A DNA stretch of 64,000 nucleotides from Roseovarius marisflavi (GCF_900142625.1 NZ_FRBN01000004.1:62001-126000), one strand, 5' to 3'; positions 9,214-17,389 are shown, counted from the stretch's first letter. The notes: generated by a model not told the origin, from the sequence alone. Translations and numbers: made by a program.

Positions 9214-9999
9214 ATGAAAACAAAGCAGAATACGCTTTACGTGGGGTCACTGGCCAAGGGGCTGCGGCTTTTGCGGGCGTTTGATGAAAGCCATAGCGAG
9301 CTTTCGCTGTCGGAACTGGCGGCGCGCACCGGGCTTGATAAAAGCGCCACGCAGCGGCTTGCCAATACGCTTCACATCGAGGGGATGCTGGATAAAGACC
9401 CCGGCACGCGGCGGTTTCGCCCCTCGCATGCCTGGCTTGAGATGGCCTATGCCTATTACTGGTCCGACCCGCTTGTCGGGCAGGCGATGCCCAAGCTTAT
9501 CAACCTCAGTCAGGATCTTGGCGAGACCGTGAACCTTGCGGAAATGTCGGGCGATCACATCATTTACGTCAGCCGCCTGCCGTGCAAGCGCACCTATTTC
9601 GCCGCGACTGTGATCGGGCGGCGCTTGCCGGCGCTGTCGACCTCGGCAGGGCGGGCAATGCTTGCGACCGTTCCCGAGGACGAGCGGCGCGCGGCGGTCG
9701 AGACCTGGCCGATCAAGCCGTTTACCCCAAACACGACCCTGGACCGCGACGCGATCCGCGCCAGCGTCGAAGCCGCGGTGCATGATGGCTATGCGATTTC
9801 AAAGGGTCAGATGATTCTCAATGAAATGGCCGTAGCCACGCCGATTATCGGCCCCGAGGGGCGGGCCTTTGCGGCGGTGCAATGTTCGGTCTCGGGGCAT
9901 ACCTGGGATCGCGAGAGGATCGTGGCGGAAATCCTGCCCAGGCTTCAGGATGCCGCTAATTCGATTTCGCCGTCGTTTCAGTCGCAGCGCGGAGCCTAG
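9214..9999 (+). CDS. IclR-family transcriptional regulator
   Basis: 261 residues. The N-terminal winged helix-turn-helix reads LSLSELAARTGLDKSATQRL (residues about 30-50). An effector-binding domain follows with the IclR pattern RLPALSTSAGRAMLAT and the C-terminal stretch GYAISKGQMILNEMAVATPI. IclR proteins are usually dimeric or tetrameric repressors or activators of catabolic operons responding to a small molecule. It is divergent from the peptide-uptake/GGT/M20 operon, so it most likely controls that operon and itself. Confidence 0.92.
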   Translation: MKTKQNTLYVGSLAKGLRLLRAFDESHSELSLSELAARTGLDKSATQRLANTLHIEGMLDKDPGTRRFRPSHAWLEMAYAYYWSDPLVGQAMPKLINLSQDLGETVNLAEMSGDHIIYVSRLPCKRTYFAATVIGRRLPALSTSAGRAMLATVPEDERRAAVETWPIKPFTPNTTLDRDAIRASVEAAVHDGYAISKGQMILNEMAVATPIIGPEGRAFAAVQCSVSGHTWDRERIVAEILPRLQDAANSISPSFQSQRGA

Positions 10000-10064
10000 G
10001 CGCGCGCGACAACATTCCCGTGAGGTCGGGGCGTTTGCAGTGTGAATTTGCGCGAACCGTGCAT

Positions 10065-10084
10065 ATATTCAGAAAATGAAATAT
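10065..10084. promoter_or_regulatory. candidate SoxR/SqrR-type operator upstream of pmpA
   Basis: ATATTC, eight bases, then AAATAT: one mismatch from a perfect inverted repeat of the ATTC-N8-GAAT type. It lies 43-62 bases before the chosen pmpA start. It shares spacing and half-site with five other sites in the sulfur locus. Binding by SoxR is inferred. Confidence 0.5.
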
Positions 10085-10126
10085 TGTCCTGATCTATGGA
10101 TCGGGTGGGGCAAGAGGATATGGGAA

Positions 10127-10567
10127 ATGACGGGTTTTGAGACAGCGTTTACGCCGCTTCAGTCACTGGCGGGTGGCGTTCTTATCGGGCTTGCGGCGGT
10201 GATGCTTATGCTGGCGCAGGGGCGAATCATGGGCGCGACGGGGATTTTGTCAGGTTTGATCACCGCAGGCACGGTGGGTGACAAGGGATGGCGCGCGGCG
10301 ATGGTCGCGGGGATGATCAGCGGGCCGCTGTTGATCTTTGCTCTGACGGGCGAGATGCCGGTGGTTGAGGTGCCGGTATCATTGCCGATGGTTTTGATCG
10401 GCGGGTTCATTGTCGGGATCGGCGTGACATTCGGGTCGGGCTGTACCTCGGGGCATGGGGTATGCGGGATGGCGCGTCTGTCAAAGCGGTCGTTTGCGGC
10501 GACGGCGACCTTTATGGTGGTCTGTTTCGCGACGGTCTATGTCATTCGTCATGTGCTGGGGGTGTAA
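10127..10567 (+). CDS. YeeE/YedE-family sulfur transporter subunit (PmpA-like)
   Basis: 146-residue membrane protein with about four hydrophobic segments and the conserved motif GSGCTSGHGVCGMARLS near the C-terminus. That motif marks half-size YeeE/YedE permeases encoded as pairs. The family moves sulfur species such as thiosulfate (TsuA) or persulfide-type compounds through conserved cysteines. The ATG at 10127 is chosen over 10076: it has an AAGAGG upstream and gives the usual N-terminus, while the earlier ATG overlaps the operator-like repeat. It is followed after 3 bases by the partner gene and then by a persulfide dioxygenase. The symbol pmpA is used in some annotations but is left blank. 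Confidence 0.85.
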   Translation: MTGFETAFTPLQSLAGGVLIGLAAVMLMLAQGRIMGATGILSGLITAGTVGDKGWRAAMVAGMISGPLLIFALTGEMPVVEVPVSLPMVLIGGFIVGIGVTFGSGCTSGHGVCGMARLSKRSFAATATFMVVCFATVYVIRHVLGV

Positions 10568-10570
10568 GAG

Positions 10571-10987
10571 ATGCGGTTGCTGTCTGGATATATCGTCGGG
10601 CTTGTCTTTGGTCTTGGCATTGCGATTTCGGGGATGATCAACCCGGCGAAGGTGTTGAACTTTTTCGATCTGTTCGGCACCTGGGACCCGAGCCTTGTCT
10701 TCGTGATGGGCGGGGCCTTGGTGACGACCTTTATTGGCTATCGGATCGTCTGGCGCAGGCCTGTGCCGATGCTTGAGGGGGCGTTTCAATTGCCCACCAA
10801 CACCAAGCTTGATGCGCGCCTTATCGGCGGCTCGGCGGTGTTTGGGCTTGGCTGGGGCATTGCGGGGTTTTGCCCCGGTGCGGCGCTTCCGGCGCTTGGC
10901 ACCGGGCAGGCCGGGGTGTTTGCCTTTGTGGCCGCCTTGTTGGCGGGCATCCGGGCGGCGCGCGCGGTTCTGGCGCGGCAAGGATAG
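10571..10987 (+). CDS. YeeE/YedE-family sulfur transporter subunit (PmpB-like)
   Basis: 138-residue membrane protein, second half of the split YeeE/YedE transporter. Typical features are SGMINPAKVLNFFD near the N-terminus and GLGWGIAGFCPGAALPAL near residue 105, whose cysteine is the conserved one of this subfamily. It follows its partner with a 3-base gap and precedes the persulfide dioxygenase gene by 19 bases, a trio often found together in sulfide/persulfide detoxification operons. Confidence 0.85.
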   Translation: MRLLSGYIVGLVFGLGIAISGMINPAKVLNFFDLFGTWDPSLVFVMGGALVTTFIGYRIVWRRPVPMLEGAFQLPTNTKLDARLIGGSAVFGLGWGIAGFCPGAALPALGTGQAGVFAFVAALLAGIRAARAVLARQG

Positions 10988-11006
10988 AGGCAAGGGAAGG
11001 GATGAG

Positions 11007-11894
11007 ATGATGACAGACTATCCTGTGACCCTCGGTATCAAGCCCGAGGTGAAGGCGTTCTTTGACGAGGCGACCAATACCATCAGCTATGTGGTGAAAG
11101 ACCCCGCAAGCCGCGCCTGTGCGGTGATCGATTCGGTGATGGATATCGACATGGCGGCGGGGCGGATCACCTATGATCATGCCGATGCGATGATCGCCTA
11201 TATCGAGCAGAACGGGCTGAGGCTTGAGTGGATCATCGAGACCCATGTGCATGCCGACCACCTGTCGGCGGCACCTTATATTCAGGACAAGCTTGGCGGG
11301 AAGATCGGGATCGGTGACAAGATCCTGGTGGTGCAGGATACCTTTGGCAAGATATTCAATGAGGGCACCGAGTTTCAGCGCGACGGCAGCCAGTTTGACG
11401 CACTGTTCAAGGATGGCGACACCTATCAGATCGGCAGCATGCCGTGTTTCGCGATGTATACGCCCGGCCACACGCCGGCCTGCATGGTGCATGTGATCGG
11501 CGACGCGGCCTTTGTGGGCGATACGCTGTTCATGCCCGATGGCGGCTCGGCGCGGGCGGATTTTCCGGGGGGCGATGCCGGTGCGCTTTATGACAGTATC
11601 CAGAAGGTTCTAAGCCTGCCGGACGAGATGCGTCTGTTCATGTGTCACGATTACGGCCCCAATGGACGGGATATTCAGTGGGAAACCACCGTGGCCGAGG
11701 AAAAGGCCCACAACATCCACGTCGGCGGCGGCAAGACCCGCGAGGATTTCATCAAGTTCCGCACCGAGCGCGACGCGACGCTGGCGGTGCCGAGGCTGAT
11801 CATCCCGTCGTTGCAGGTCAACATGCGCGCCGGGGATTTGCCCAAGGATAGGGACGGCAATCTTGCGATCAGGGTGCCGATCAACAAGCTTTGA
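11007..11894 (+). CDS. blh: persulfide dioxygenase (ETHE1/Blh-type metallo-beta-lactamase fold)
   Basis: 295 residues. The HxHxDH motif is THVHADHL (H80, H82, D84, H85), then PGHTPACM supplies the next His, GDTLFM the Asp, and MCHDYGP the last His. The FIKFRTERD segment and overall length match Blh/ETHE1-like enzymes that oxidise glutathione persulfide to sulfite and GSH using a mononuclear iron. There is no fused rhodanese domain. In Xylella and Agrobacterium, blh is controlled by BigR, an ArsR repressor related to SoxR. Here it ends the pmpAB operon beside soxR, consistent with cytoplasmic persulfide removal during sulfur oxidation. Two or three adjacent ATGs exist; 11007 follows the GGGAAGGG. 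Confidence 0.88.
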   Translation: MMTDYPVTLGIKPEVKAFFDEATNTISYVVKDPASRACAVIDSVMDIDMAAGRITYDHADAMIAYIEQNGLRLEWIIETHVHADHLSAAPYIQDKLGGKIGIGDKILVVQDTFGKIFNEGTEFQRDGSQFDALFKDGDTYQIGSMPCFAMYTPGHTPACMVHVIGDAAFVGDTLFMPDGGSARADFPGGDAGALYDSIQKVLSLPDEMRLFMCHDYGPNGRDIQWETTVAEEKAHNIHVGGGKTREDFIKFRTERDATLAVPRLIIPSLQVNMRAGDLPKDRDGNLAIRVPINKL

Positions 11895-11899
11895 TTTGA

Positions 11900-12946
11900 T
11901 CAGACAAAGCCGGTGATCAATTGGCGCAACCCGATGGCGGCGCCGATAAAGATCGCGACAAAGGTGATTGGCGCGCTCAGCGCCAGCACCGAAAAGGCCG
12001 AGACGCCCTGACCGATGGTACAGCCAAAGGCCAGCACCGCGCCAAAGCCCATGCAGACCGCGCCAAGGATCTGGCGGCGCAATTCGCGCGGGTCTTCGCA
12101 GGCCTCCCAGCGGAAGTGGCCCTTGATCAGGCTGCCGCCAAATGCCCCCGCCAAAACGCCAAAGACCGAGCCGACCCCAAAGCTAAGGCCGCCGCCGCTT
12201 GCGGTCATCAGAAAGAGGATGGTTTCGCCAAGCGGGGCGGAGAAGGTATGCGACTGGATCGGTTGGGGCGAAAAGCCGTGGGTTGCCACCCAGGTACTGC
12301 CGAGCCAGCCCGAGGTAACCGCGACCCCGACGATCATACCCCAGAACATCGCCTTGCGGTCGCGCAGAAAGCGCGCAGAGCCAAGCGCCGCGAGGGCGAT
12401 CAGGAGGGAGAGGGCAAGCCCGGCCCAGACCACCGGCAGGCCGGTCACCTGTGACAGGATCTGGGCGTAGCTATCAGTCTCTAACCTTGGTGTCGTGGCC
12501 TCGGTTGCCATCAGGCGCAGGCGCGCAAGCGGGCCCGACATCATGACATAGGCGGCGATGCCCATGACGATGACGATCACGAAAGACCGCAGGTCGCCGC
12601 CGCCAAAGCGCGCCAAGGCGCCAAAGCCGCAATTGCCCGCCAGCGACATGCCATAGCCAAACATCAGCCCGCCCAGCACCGTGATCACCGGTGACCAGGG
12701 GGTGATGTAATAGATATTGGCCGAGAGGTTTACCGCGCCAAGCCCGGCAAGGCCGAAGGTCAGAATCCCGGCCACGCCGATCGCCAGCACCCACATGCGC
12801 AGGCGGGTGTCGCTTTGCTGATAGAGGTAATCCTCGATCGCGCCGAGGGTACAGAACCGGCCAATCCGCGCCGCAAGCCCAAGCAATGCGCCACCGCCAA
12901 AGCCGATCAGGGCAATCAGCAGGGGTTCAGGAATGCCGTGTAGCAT
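11900..12946 (-). CDS. soxT: YeeE/YedE-family sulfur permease SoxT
   Basis: 348-residue membrane protein with about nine hydrophobic segments, a full-length YeeE/YedE permease. Conserved cysteine motifs are RFCTLGAIEDYLYQ near the N-terminus, SLAGNCGFGALARFGGGD in the middle and FGCTIGQGVSAFSVLALS near the C-terminus, matching the thiosulfate transporter TsuA pattern. It follows soxR by 27 bases on the minus strand with CGGAGA as ribosome site, so soxS-soxR-soxT form one operon as described for Pseudaminobacter. The probable role is import of thiosulfate or another sulfur compound, perhaps as a signal for SoxR; that is inference. Confidence 0.85.
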   Translation of the reverse strand: MLHGIPEPLLIALIGFGGGALLGLAARIGRFCTLGAIEDYLYQQSDTRLRMWVLAIGVAGILTFGLAGLGAVNLSANIYYITPWSPVITVLGGLMFGYGMSLAGNCGFGALARFGGGDLRSFVIVIVMGIAAYVMMSGPLARLRLMATEATTPRLETDSYAQILSQVTGLPVVWAGLALSLLIALAALGSARFLRDRKAMFWGMIVGVAVTSGWLGSTWVATHGFSPQPIQSHTFSAPLGETILFLMTASGGGLSFGVGSVFGVLAGAFGGSLIKGHFRWEACEDPRELRRQILGAVCMGFGAVLAFGCTIGQGVSAFSVLALSAPITFVAIFIGAAIGLRQLITGFV

Positions 12947-12973
12947 GCGAATCTCCGATTATCGTGGGCGGGA

Positions 12974-13315
12974 TCAGGGCTGTTTGCAAAACAGATCATA
13001 CACCATTTCGAGCATTTTGACCGCACGGCGATCTGTCAGGCTGTAATAAATCGCCTTGCCCTCGCGGCGCGGCGTCACAAGGCCCTCGACGCGCAGGCGC
13101 GAAAGCTGTTGCGAGACGGCGGCCTGGCGGGCGGATAAAAGCGCTTCCAGCTCGGTTACGGATTTTTCGCCGGTCGAGAGGTGACAGAGGATCATCAACC
13201 GGCCTTCATGGCTAATGGCCTTGAGAAAATCGGCGGCGTTGTGGGCGCTTGCGAGCATCGCATCAAGCGATTGCGGGTTGAGGTCACGCTTGGTCTGATT
13301 GTTGGGGGTCAGCAT
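12974..13315 (-). CDS. soxR: SoxR, ArsR-family sulfur-responsive repressor
   Basis: 113-residue ArsR/SmtB-type winged helix protein. Recognition helix is ARQAAVSQQLSRLRVEGLV, followed by the wing TPRREGKAIYYSLTD. Two cysteines are present: C44 in MILCHL and C110 at the C-terminal FCKQP. Their positions match the pair that SqrR and BigR use to form a persulfide/tetrasulfide bridge that releases DNA. It lies between soxS and soxT, 8 bases after the soxS stop. SoxR represses the divergent sox operons in related bacteria. The ATG at 13315 is the only start giving a normal N-terminus; its ribosome site is weak, suggesting coupling to soxS. Confidence 0.9.
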   Translation of the reverse strand: MLTPNNQTKRDLNPQSLDAMLASAHNAADFLKAISHEGRLMILCHLSTGEKSVTELEALLSARQAAVSQQLSRLRVEGLVTPRREGKAIYYSLTDRRAVKMLEMVYDLFCKQP

Positions 13316-13322
13316 GGCGCGC

Positions 13323-13697
13323 TCATGGGTTGACCTCTGTGGCAAAGGCCTCGGGGTGAGCCGCCAGAAGCTGTTCGACATGGAACCAGAAGAAATCTTC
13401 GCTGGCGTAACCCTCGATGCGGCCAAGTTCGACCCCGTCCTTGACCAGCACGAAGGTGGGGGTAAAGACCGGCGGGCTTTTGAAGGTCACGTCCTCGGGA
13501 AGGTCGTGAATGTCGGCGCGGCGCAGCGGGGCAAGTTTGCCTTCGCGGGTCTTGGGATAGATATGCGCGATCTCGGTGTTCCAGCGTTCGCACCAGTGAC
13601 AGCCCGCACGCTCGACCATCACAAGATCAACCGCCCGCGCCGCGCCGGGCAGGGCGAGCGCCAGCAGAATGAGGATCGTGGCAAGCAATTGGCGCAT
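13323..13697 (-). CDS. soxS: SoxS, periplasmic thioredoxin-like protein
   Basis: 124 residues with a Sec signal peptide (LLATILILLALALPGAARA) and a thioredoxin-like domain whose active site is GCHWCERW. SoxS of Paracoccus reductively reactivates the SoxY carrier cysteine and is needed for full Sox activity. It is the first gene of the soxSRT operon, divergent from soxV across an 80-base gap holding an operator-like repeat. The start at 13697 gives a signal peptide directly at the N-terminus. Confidence 0.88.
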   Translation of the reverse strand: MRQLLATILILLALALPGAARAVDLVMVERAGCHWCERWNTEIAHIYPKTREGKLAPLRRADIHDLPEDVTFKSPPVFTPTFVLVKDGVELGRIEGYASEDFFWFHVEQLLAAHPEAFATEVNP

Positions 13698-13725
13698 GTG
13701 GGTTCCGATTGACGGGTGCTCTAAA

Positions 13726-13745
13726 ACATATGATAGTTTGAATGT
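13726..13745. promoter_or_regulatory. candidate SoxR operator between soxS and soxV
   Basis: ACATAT, eight bases, GAATGT: four of six half-site positions are symmetric and the GAATGT half is identical to that before soxX. It is centred in the only gap between soxS and soxV, so one bound repressor could cover both promoters. SoxR binding to the soxS-V region has been reported in Pseudaminobacter (from memory). Confidence 0.5.
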
Positions 13746-13777
13746 GTTGGCCAAGCAAGCCATCAGAGGAGGCCCCG

Positions 13778-14515
13778 ATGTTCGACGTCTCGATCTTAAG
13801 CGCGTTTCTGGGCGGTCTCATCGTCTTTTTCTCGCCCTGCGTTTTGCCGATTGTGCCGTTTTACCTGAGCTACATGGCGGGCGCTTCGATGTCCGAGATC
13901 AGCGCCGAGGGCAAGCTGGCGCCCGGTGTGCGGCGCCGGGCCTTTGCGGCCTCGGTGATGTTTTCGGCGGGAATCATCACGGTTTTCGTATTGCTCGGGG
14001 CGGCGGCCTTTGGGCTTAGCCAGGTGTTTCGCGGGTTTCAGACCGAGTTTCGGCTATTTGCCGCGCTGGTGGTCTTGGTCATGGGGCTGCATTTTCTTGG
14101 TGTGCTGCGGATCGGGTTTCTGAACCGGGTGTTCCAGATGGATGCGGGTGACACCAGGAACATGTCGGTACTGGGCGCCTATGTGGTGGGGTTCGCCTTT
14201 GCCGCCGGTTGGACGCCTTGCGTTGGCGGCGTTCTCACGGCGGTGGTGTTTACAGCGAGTGCCGAGGCGACGGCGCTTAAGGGGCTGGGCCTTTTGCTTG
14301 TGTTCGGCTTTGCGATGACGACGCCGTTCATGGTCGCCTCGCTGTTCATCGGGCCGTTTCTGCGGTTTGCGTCAAAGTTCCGGCGGCATCTGCCCAAGGT
14401 GGAAAAGGCGATGGGGCTTTTGATGCTGGTCTTTGCGGCGCTGATTGCCACCGATAGTGTGAATTACATTGCCCAATGGATGCTGGAGGCCTTTCCGGCG
14501 TTTCAGAATATCTAG
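13778..14515 (+). CDS. soxV: SoxV, CcdA-like membrane thiol-disulfide transporter
   Basis: 245 residues with six predicted membrane segments. The two CcdA/DsbD-type cysteine motifs are FSPCVLPIVPFYLSYM near residue 25 and AAGWTPCVGGVLTAV near residue 150. SoxV passes electrons from cytoplasmic thioredoxin across the membrane to periplasmic SoxW or SoxS, keeping the SoxY cysteine reduced. The ATG at 13778 has AGAGGAGG upstream. It is the first gene of the plus-strand sox transcript and is followed by soxW after 15 bases. Confidence 0.92.
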   Translation: MFDVSILSAFLGGLIVFFSPCVLPIVPFYLSYMAGASMSEISAEGKLAPGVRRRAFAASVMFSAGIITVFVLLGAAAFGLSQVFRGFQTEFRLFAALVVLVMGLHFLGVLRIGFLNRVFQMDAGDTRNMSVLGAYVVGFAFAAGWTPCVGGVLTAVVFTASAEATALKGLGLLLVFGFAMTTPFMVASLFIGPFLRFASKFRRHLPKVEKAMGLLMLVFAALIATDSVNYIAQWMLEAFPAFQNI

Positions 14516-14530
14516 GATGTGGAGGGAATG

Positions 14531-15109
14531 ATGAAACGGTTTCTGACAATGATTGCGGCGCTCTGTCTGGCGGTGCCGGTGATGGCGGCCGAGCTTGGCG
14601 ATGACGGGCTGCACAAGACCGACTGGATGCGTGAGACCTTCAAGGATCTGCGCGAGGATCTGGACGAGGCAAACGCCGAGGGCAAGCGCCTGATGCTCCT
14701 GATCGAGCAACGCGGCTGTATCTATTGCGAGCGGATGCACAGGGATGTTTTTCCGCTGCCGGTGATCGACAGCTATATCCGCGAGAACTTCTTTGTGGTG
14801 CAGCTTGACCTTTACGGCGCTGCCGAGCTGATCGACTTTGACGGCGAGGAATTGTCGCAGCGCGATGCCATGCGCAAGTGGGGAATAATGTTCACCCCAT
14901 CGATTCTGTTCATGCCGCAAGAGGTGCCCGAGGGCAAAACCGCCGCACAGGCGGCTGTGGCGGTGATGCCGGGCGCATTTGAGGCGGGCACCACGCTCGA
15001 TCTGTTGACCTGGGTAAACGAGGAACGGTACGCGCTTGATTCAGAGGAAGATTTTCAGCGCTACCACGCCCGCCGGATCAGGGAACGCACGGTTGATCTG
15101 GGGGATTGA
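14531..15109 (+). CDS. soxW: SoxW, periplasmic thioredoxin
   Basis: 192 residues with a Sec signal peptide (MIAALCLAVPVMAAE) and a thioredoxin-fold domain with active site RGCIYCERM, followed by MFTPSILFM containing the cis-Pro loop. SoxW receives reducing equivalents from SoxV. Three starts are possible (GTG 14519, ATG 14528, ATG 14531); the last is best spaced from GGAGGG. The gene ends about 100 bases before soxX, where a separate operator and promoter are visible. Confidence 0.9.
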   Translation: MKRFLTMIAALCLAVPVMAAELGDDGLHKTDWMRETFKDLREDLDEANAEGKRLMLLIEQRGCIYCERMHRDVFPLPVIDSYIRENFFVVQLDLYGAAELIDFDGEELSQRDAMRKWGIMFTPSILFMPQEVPEGKTAAQAAVAVMPGAFEAGTTLDLLTWVNEERYALDSEEDFQRYHARRIRERTVDLGD

Positions 15110-15124
15110 GCCGGGGAAAATTAG

Positions 15125-15152
15125 CAATAAATTCAAAAATTAGAATTTATTG
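15125..15152. promoter_or_regulatory. 28-bp perfect palindromic operator (SoxR/SqrR type) before soxX
   Basis: CAATAAATTC at 15125-15134 and GAATTTATTG at 15143-15152 are perfect 10-bp inverted arms around an 8-base A/T spacer. The core is exactly ATTC-N8-GAAT, the SqrR consensus as I recall it. It lies directly upstream of a likely -35 element, so a bound repressor would block soxX transcription. Confidence 0.75.
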
Positions 15153-15182
15153 TTGTTTGGTCACGCGATTGTGTCCTATGAT
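15153..15182 (+). promoter_or_regulatory. putative soxX promoter
   Basis: TTGTTT (15153-15158) and TATGAT (15177-15182) are separated by 18 bases, resembling -35 and -10 elements. They sit between the palindromic operator and a second operator-like repeat, 34 bases before the soxX start. Not experimentally supported. Confidence 0.45.
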
Positions 15183-15200
15183 ATACGGAAATCTGAATGT
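15181..15200. promoter_or_regulatory. second candidate SoxR operator before soxX
   Basis: ATATAC, eight bases, GAATGT: four of six positions symmetric, with the GAATGT half-site shared with the soxV site. It overlaps the end of the likely -10 element. With the perfect palindrome 28 bases upstream it could give two-site repression. Confidence 0.45.
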
Positions 15201-15215
15201 GTTGAGGGAGGACGC

Positions 15216-15686
15216 ATGAAACGATCATTTATTACGATGGCGCTGGTCTGTACGGGCTTTGCGGTATCCGCCGCCGAGGTGGCACCCACCGACGTCAAAT
15301 TCGAGGATGGCAGTGTCAGTCAATCTTTGTCGGGCATGCCCGGCGATGCGGCCAGCGGCCGCGAGGTTGTCGGCAACAAGTCCCTTGGCAATTGCGTCGC
15401 CTGTCATCAGGTCAGCGATCTTGCCGATGTTCCGTTTCAGGGCGAGATCGGTCCGTCGCTTGACGGTGCCGGCGAACGCTGGAGCGAAGAGGAACTGCGC
15501 GGCATTGTCGCCAATGCCAAGATGATGTTTCCGGAGTCGATGATGCCGTCTTTCTACAAGACCGAAGGTTTTATCCGCCCCGGCAACGCCTATACCGGCG
15601 AGGCGCCCGACGACACGTTCGGCCCGCTTTTGACGGCGCAGCAGATTGAAGATGTGGTTGCCTATCTGGTGACCCTTAAGGAATGA
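15216..15686 (+). CDS. soxX: SoxX, c-type cytochrome subunit of SoxAX
   Basis: 156 residues with a signal peptide (FITMALVCTGFAVSAAE) and one haem motif NCVACHQ near residue 63; a downstream MMPSFYKTEG supplies the likely distal Met. SoxX pairs with SoxA to join thiosulfate oxidatively to the SoxY cysteine. The ATG at 15216 is preceded by GGGAGG. It is the first gene of the soxXYZA unit. Confidence 0.95.
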   Translation: MKRSFITMALVCTGFAVSAAEVAPTDVKFEDGSVSQSLSGMPGDAASGREVVGNKSLGNCVACHQVSDLADVPFQGEIGPSLDGAGERWSEEELRGIVANAKMMFPESMMPSFYKTEGFIRPGNAYTGEAPDDTFGPLLTAQQIEDVVAYLVTLKE

Positions 15687-15726
15687 CCGTCCCCTGCGGG
15701 ATGAATGAGATCAGGAGTTTGACACA

Positions 15727-16143
15727 ATGACACTGACCAGACGGAAAGTTATGGTTATGGGGGCAGGGGCGTTCGTGGCCTTTGGTCTGCCCCTGCGGGC
15801 CACGGCAGCCGCCGAGGACGCAATCGCGGCCTTCACCGGCGGCGCGGCGATTGGCGAGGGTGGCATCACCCTGACCGCGCCCGAGATCGCGGAAAACGGC
15901 AACACCGTTCCGATCGAGGTTTCCGCCCCCGGCGCGAGCGAGATCATGGTGCTGGCCACCGGCAACCCGACACCGGGTGTGGCGACCTTTACCTTTGGCG
16001 CACTTGCGGCGTCGCAGGCGGCGTCGACACGCATCCGCCTTGCCGGCACGCAGGACGTGGTGGCGATTGCCAAGATGGCGGACGGCTCGTTCGTTCAGGC
16101 ATCGAGCAACGTCAAGGTCACAATCGGCGGCTGCGGCGGCTAA
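15727..16143 (+). CDS. soxY: SoxY, sulfur-carrying subunit of SoxYZ
   Basis: 138 residues ending in the diagnostic IGGCGG tail, whose Cys carries covalently bound sulfur intermediates. The N-terminal TRRKVMVMGAGAFVAFG is a twin-arginine-type signal, so the SoxYZ complex is exported folded, SoxZ travelling with SoxY. Ribosome site AGGAG precedes the ATG. SoxZ follows after 24 bases. Confidence 0.96.
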   Translation: MTLTRRKVMVMGAGAFVAFGLPLRATAAAEDAIAAFTGGAAIGEGGITLTAPEIAENGNTVPIEVSAPGASEIMVLATGNPTPGVATFTFGALAASQAASTRIRLAGTQDVVAIAKMADGSFVQASSNVKVTIGGCGG

Positions 16144-16167
16144 GGCATATCTCAAGGAGACACGACA

Positions 16168-16497
16168 ATGGCACAAGACGTCAAACCCCGCGTCAAGGTT
16201 CCGAAATCCGCCGCTGCTGGCGATGCAGTGACGATCAAGACCCTGATCAACCACGCGATGGAATCCGGTCAGCGCAAAGACGCGGACGGCAATGTTATCC
16301 CGCGCTCGATCATCAACCGCTTTACCTGTGAGTTTAACGGGCAGAGCGTTGTCGATGTAAAGATGGAGCCCGCGATTTCCACCAACCCTTATTTCGAATT
16401 CGAGGCCACCGTGCCCGAGGCCGGTGAGTTCAAGTTCACCTGGTACGACGACGACGGCTCTGTCTATGAGGAAGCCAAGAAAATCGCGTTGAAATAA
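16168..16497 (+). CDS. soxZ: SoxZ, partner subunit of the SoxYZ carrier
   Basis: 109 residues, matching the SoxZ family: N-terminal RVKVPKSAAAGDAVTIKTLI, a central VIPRSIINRFTCEF and C-terminal TWYDDDGSVYEEAKKI. It has no signal peptide of its own, as expected for a subunit exported with SoxY. It binds SoxY beside the sulfur-carrying arm. The ATG follows AAGGAG with good spacing. Confidence 0.96.
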   Translation: MAQDVKPRVKVPKSAAAGDAVTIKTLINHAMESGQRKDADGNVIPRSIINRFTCEFNGQSVVDVKMEPAISTNPYFEFEATVPEAGEFKFTWYDDDGSVYEEAKKIALK

Positions 16498-16522
16498 GGC
16501 AAATCGTCAGGGAGGGATGAGA

Positions 16523-17380
16523 ATGAGAAAAACAAATCTTTGGACGGCTCTGATGAGCGTCGGCGTGATTGCGGCGGGATCGGCATTTGCCGATCCGGTC
16601 GAAGACACGCTGATCGTCAACGAAGAAATCGAGATGGTCACCCGTACGGCGGCCCCGGCGCATCTTTCGGATGCAATGGACGAGATCTATTCCGGCTGGC
16701 ATTTCCGCGGCACCGAGACCCGCGCGATGCAGGCGGATGATTTCGACAATCCGGGCATGATCTTTGTCGAGCAGGCACAAGAAGCCTGGGACACGGCAGA
16801 GGGCAGTGAGGGCAAGTCATGCGCAAGCTGTCACGGCGCCGCCGATGAAAGCATGAAGGGCGTGCGCGCGGTCTATCCCAAATGGAACGAGACCGCTGGC
16901 GAAGTGCGTACTCTGGAAATGCAGATCAACGATTGCCGTGAAAACCAGATGGGCGCCGAAAAGTGGAAGTACACCGGCGGTGACATGGTCAACATGACCG
17001 CGCTTTTGGCCTCGGTTTCGCGCGGGATGCCGGTGAATGTTGCGATTGACGGCCCGGTGCAGTCGACCTGGGAGCAGGGCAAAGAGCTCTATTACACCCG
17101 CACCGGTCAGCTTGAGCTGTCTTGTGCGAATTGCCACGAGGACAGCTATGGCAAGATGATCCGCGCGGATCACCTGAGCCAGGGCCAGATCAACGGCTTT
17201 CCGACCTATCGTCTCAAGAACACCAAGCTGAACGCGGTCCATGCGCGCTTCAAGGGCTGTGTGCGCGACACCCGCGCCGAGACCTTTTCGCCGGGCAGCC
17301 CCGAGTTCATCGCGCTTGAGCTTTATGTCGCCTCGCGCGGCAACGGTCTTTCGGTCGAAGGACCGTCGATCAGAAACTAA
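16523..17380 (+). CDS. soxA: SoxA, dihaem c-type cytochrome (thiosulfate-SoxY ligation)
   Basis: 285 residues with a signal peptide (LMSVGVIAAGSAFA) and two CxxCH motifs, SCASCHG and SCANCHED. The C-terminal FKGCVRDTRAE contains the cysteine that ligates the active-site haem and can carry a persulfide. With SoxX it forms the enzyme that starts the cycle. Of two near starts, ATG 16523 is six bases from GGAGGG and is preferred over 16517. A strong terminator follows, so soxXYZA may be a unit separable from soxB. Confidence 0.95.
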   Translation: MRKTNLWTALMSVGVIAAGSAFADPVEDTLIVNEEIEMVTRTAAPAHLSDAMDEIYSGWHFRGTETRAMQADDFDNPGMIFVEQAQEAWDTAEGSEGKSCASCHGAADESMKGVRAVYPKWNETAGEVRTLEMQINDCRENQMGAEKWKYTGGDMVNMTALLASVSRGMPVNVAIDGPVQSTWEQGKELYYTRTGQLELSCANCHEDSYGKMIRADHLSQGQINGFPTYRLKNTKLNAVHARFKGCVRDTRAETFSPGSPEFIALELYVASRGNGLSVEGPSIRN

Positions 17381-17389
17381 ATCCAAAGG

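Noticed and set aside
10076..10126. Upstream ATG as start for the PmpA-like gene
   Set aside because: No ribosome site, gives a non-family N-terminus and overlaps the operator-like repeat at 10065-10084.
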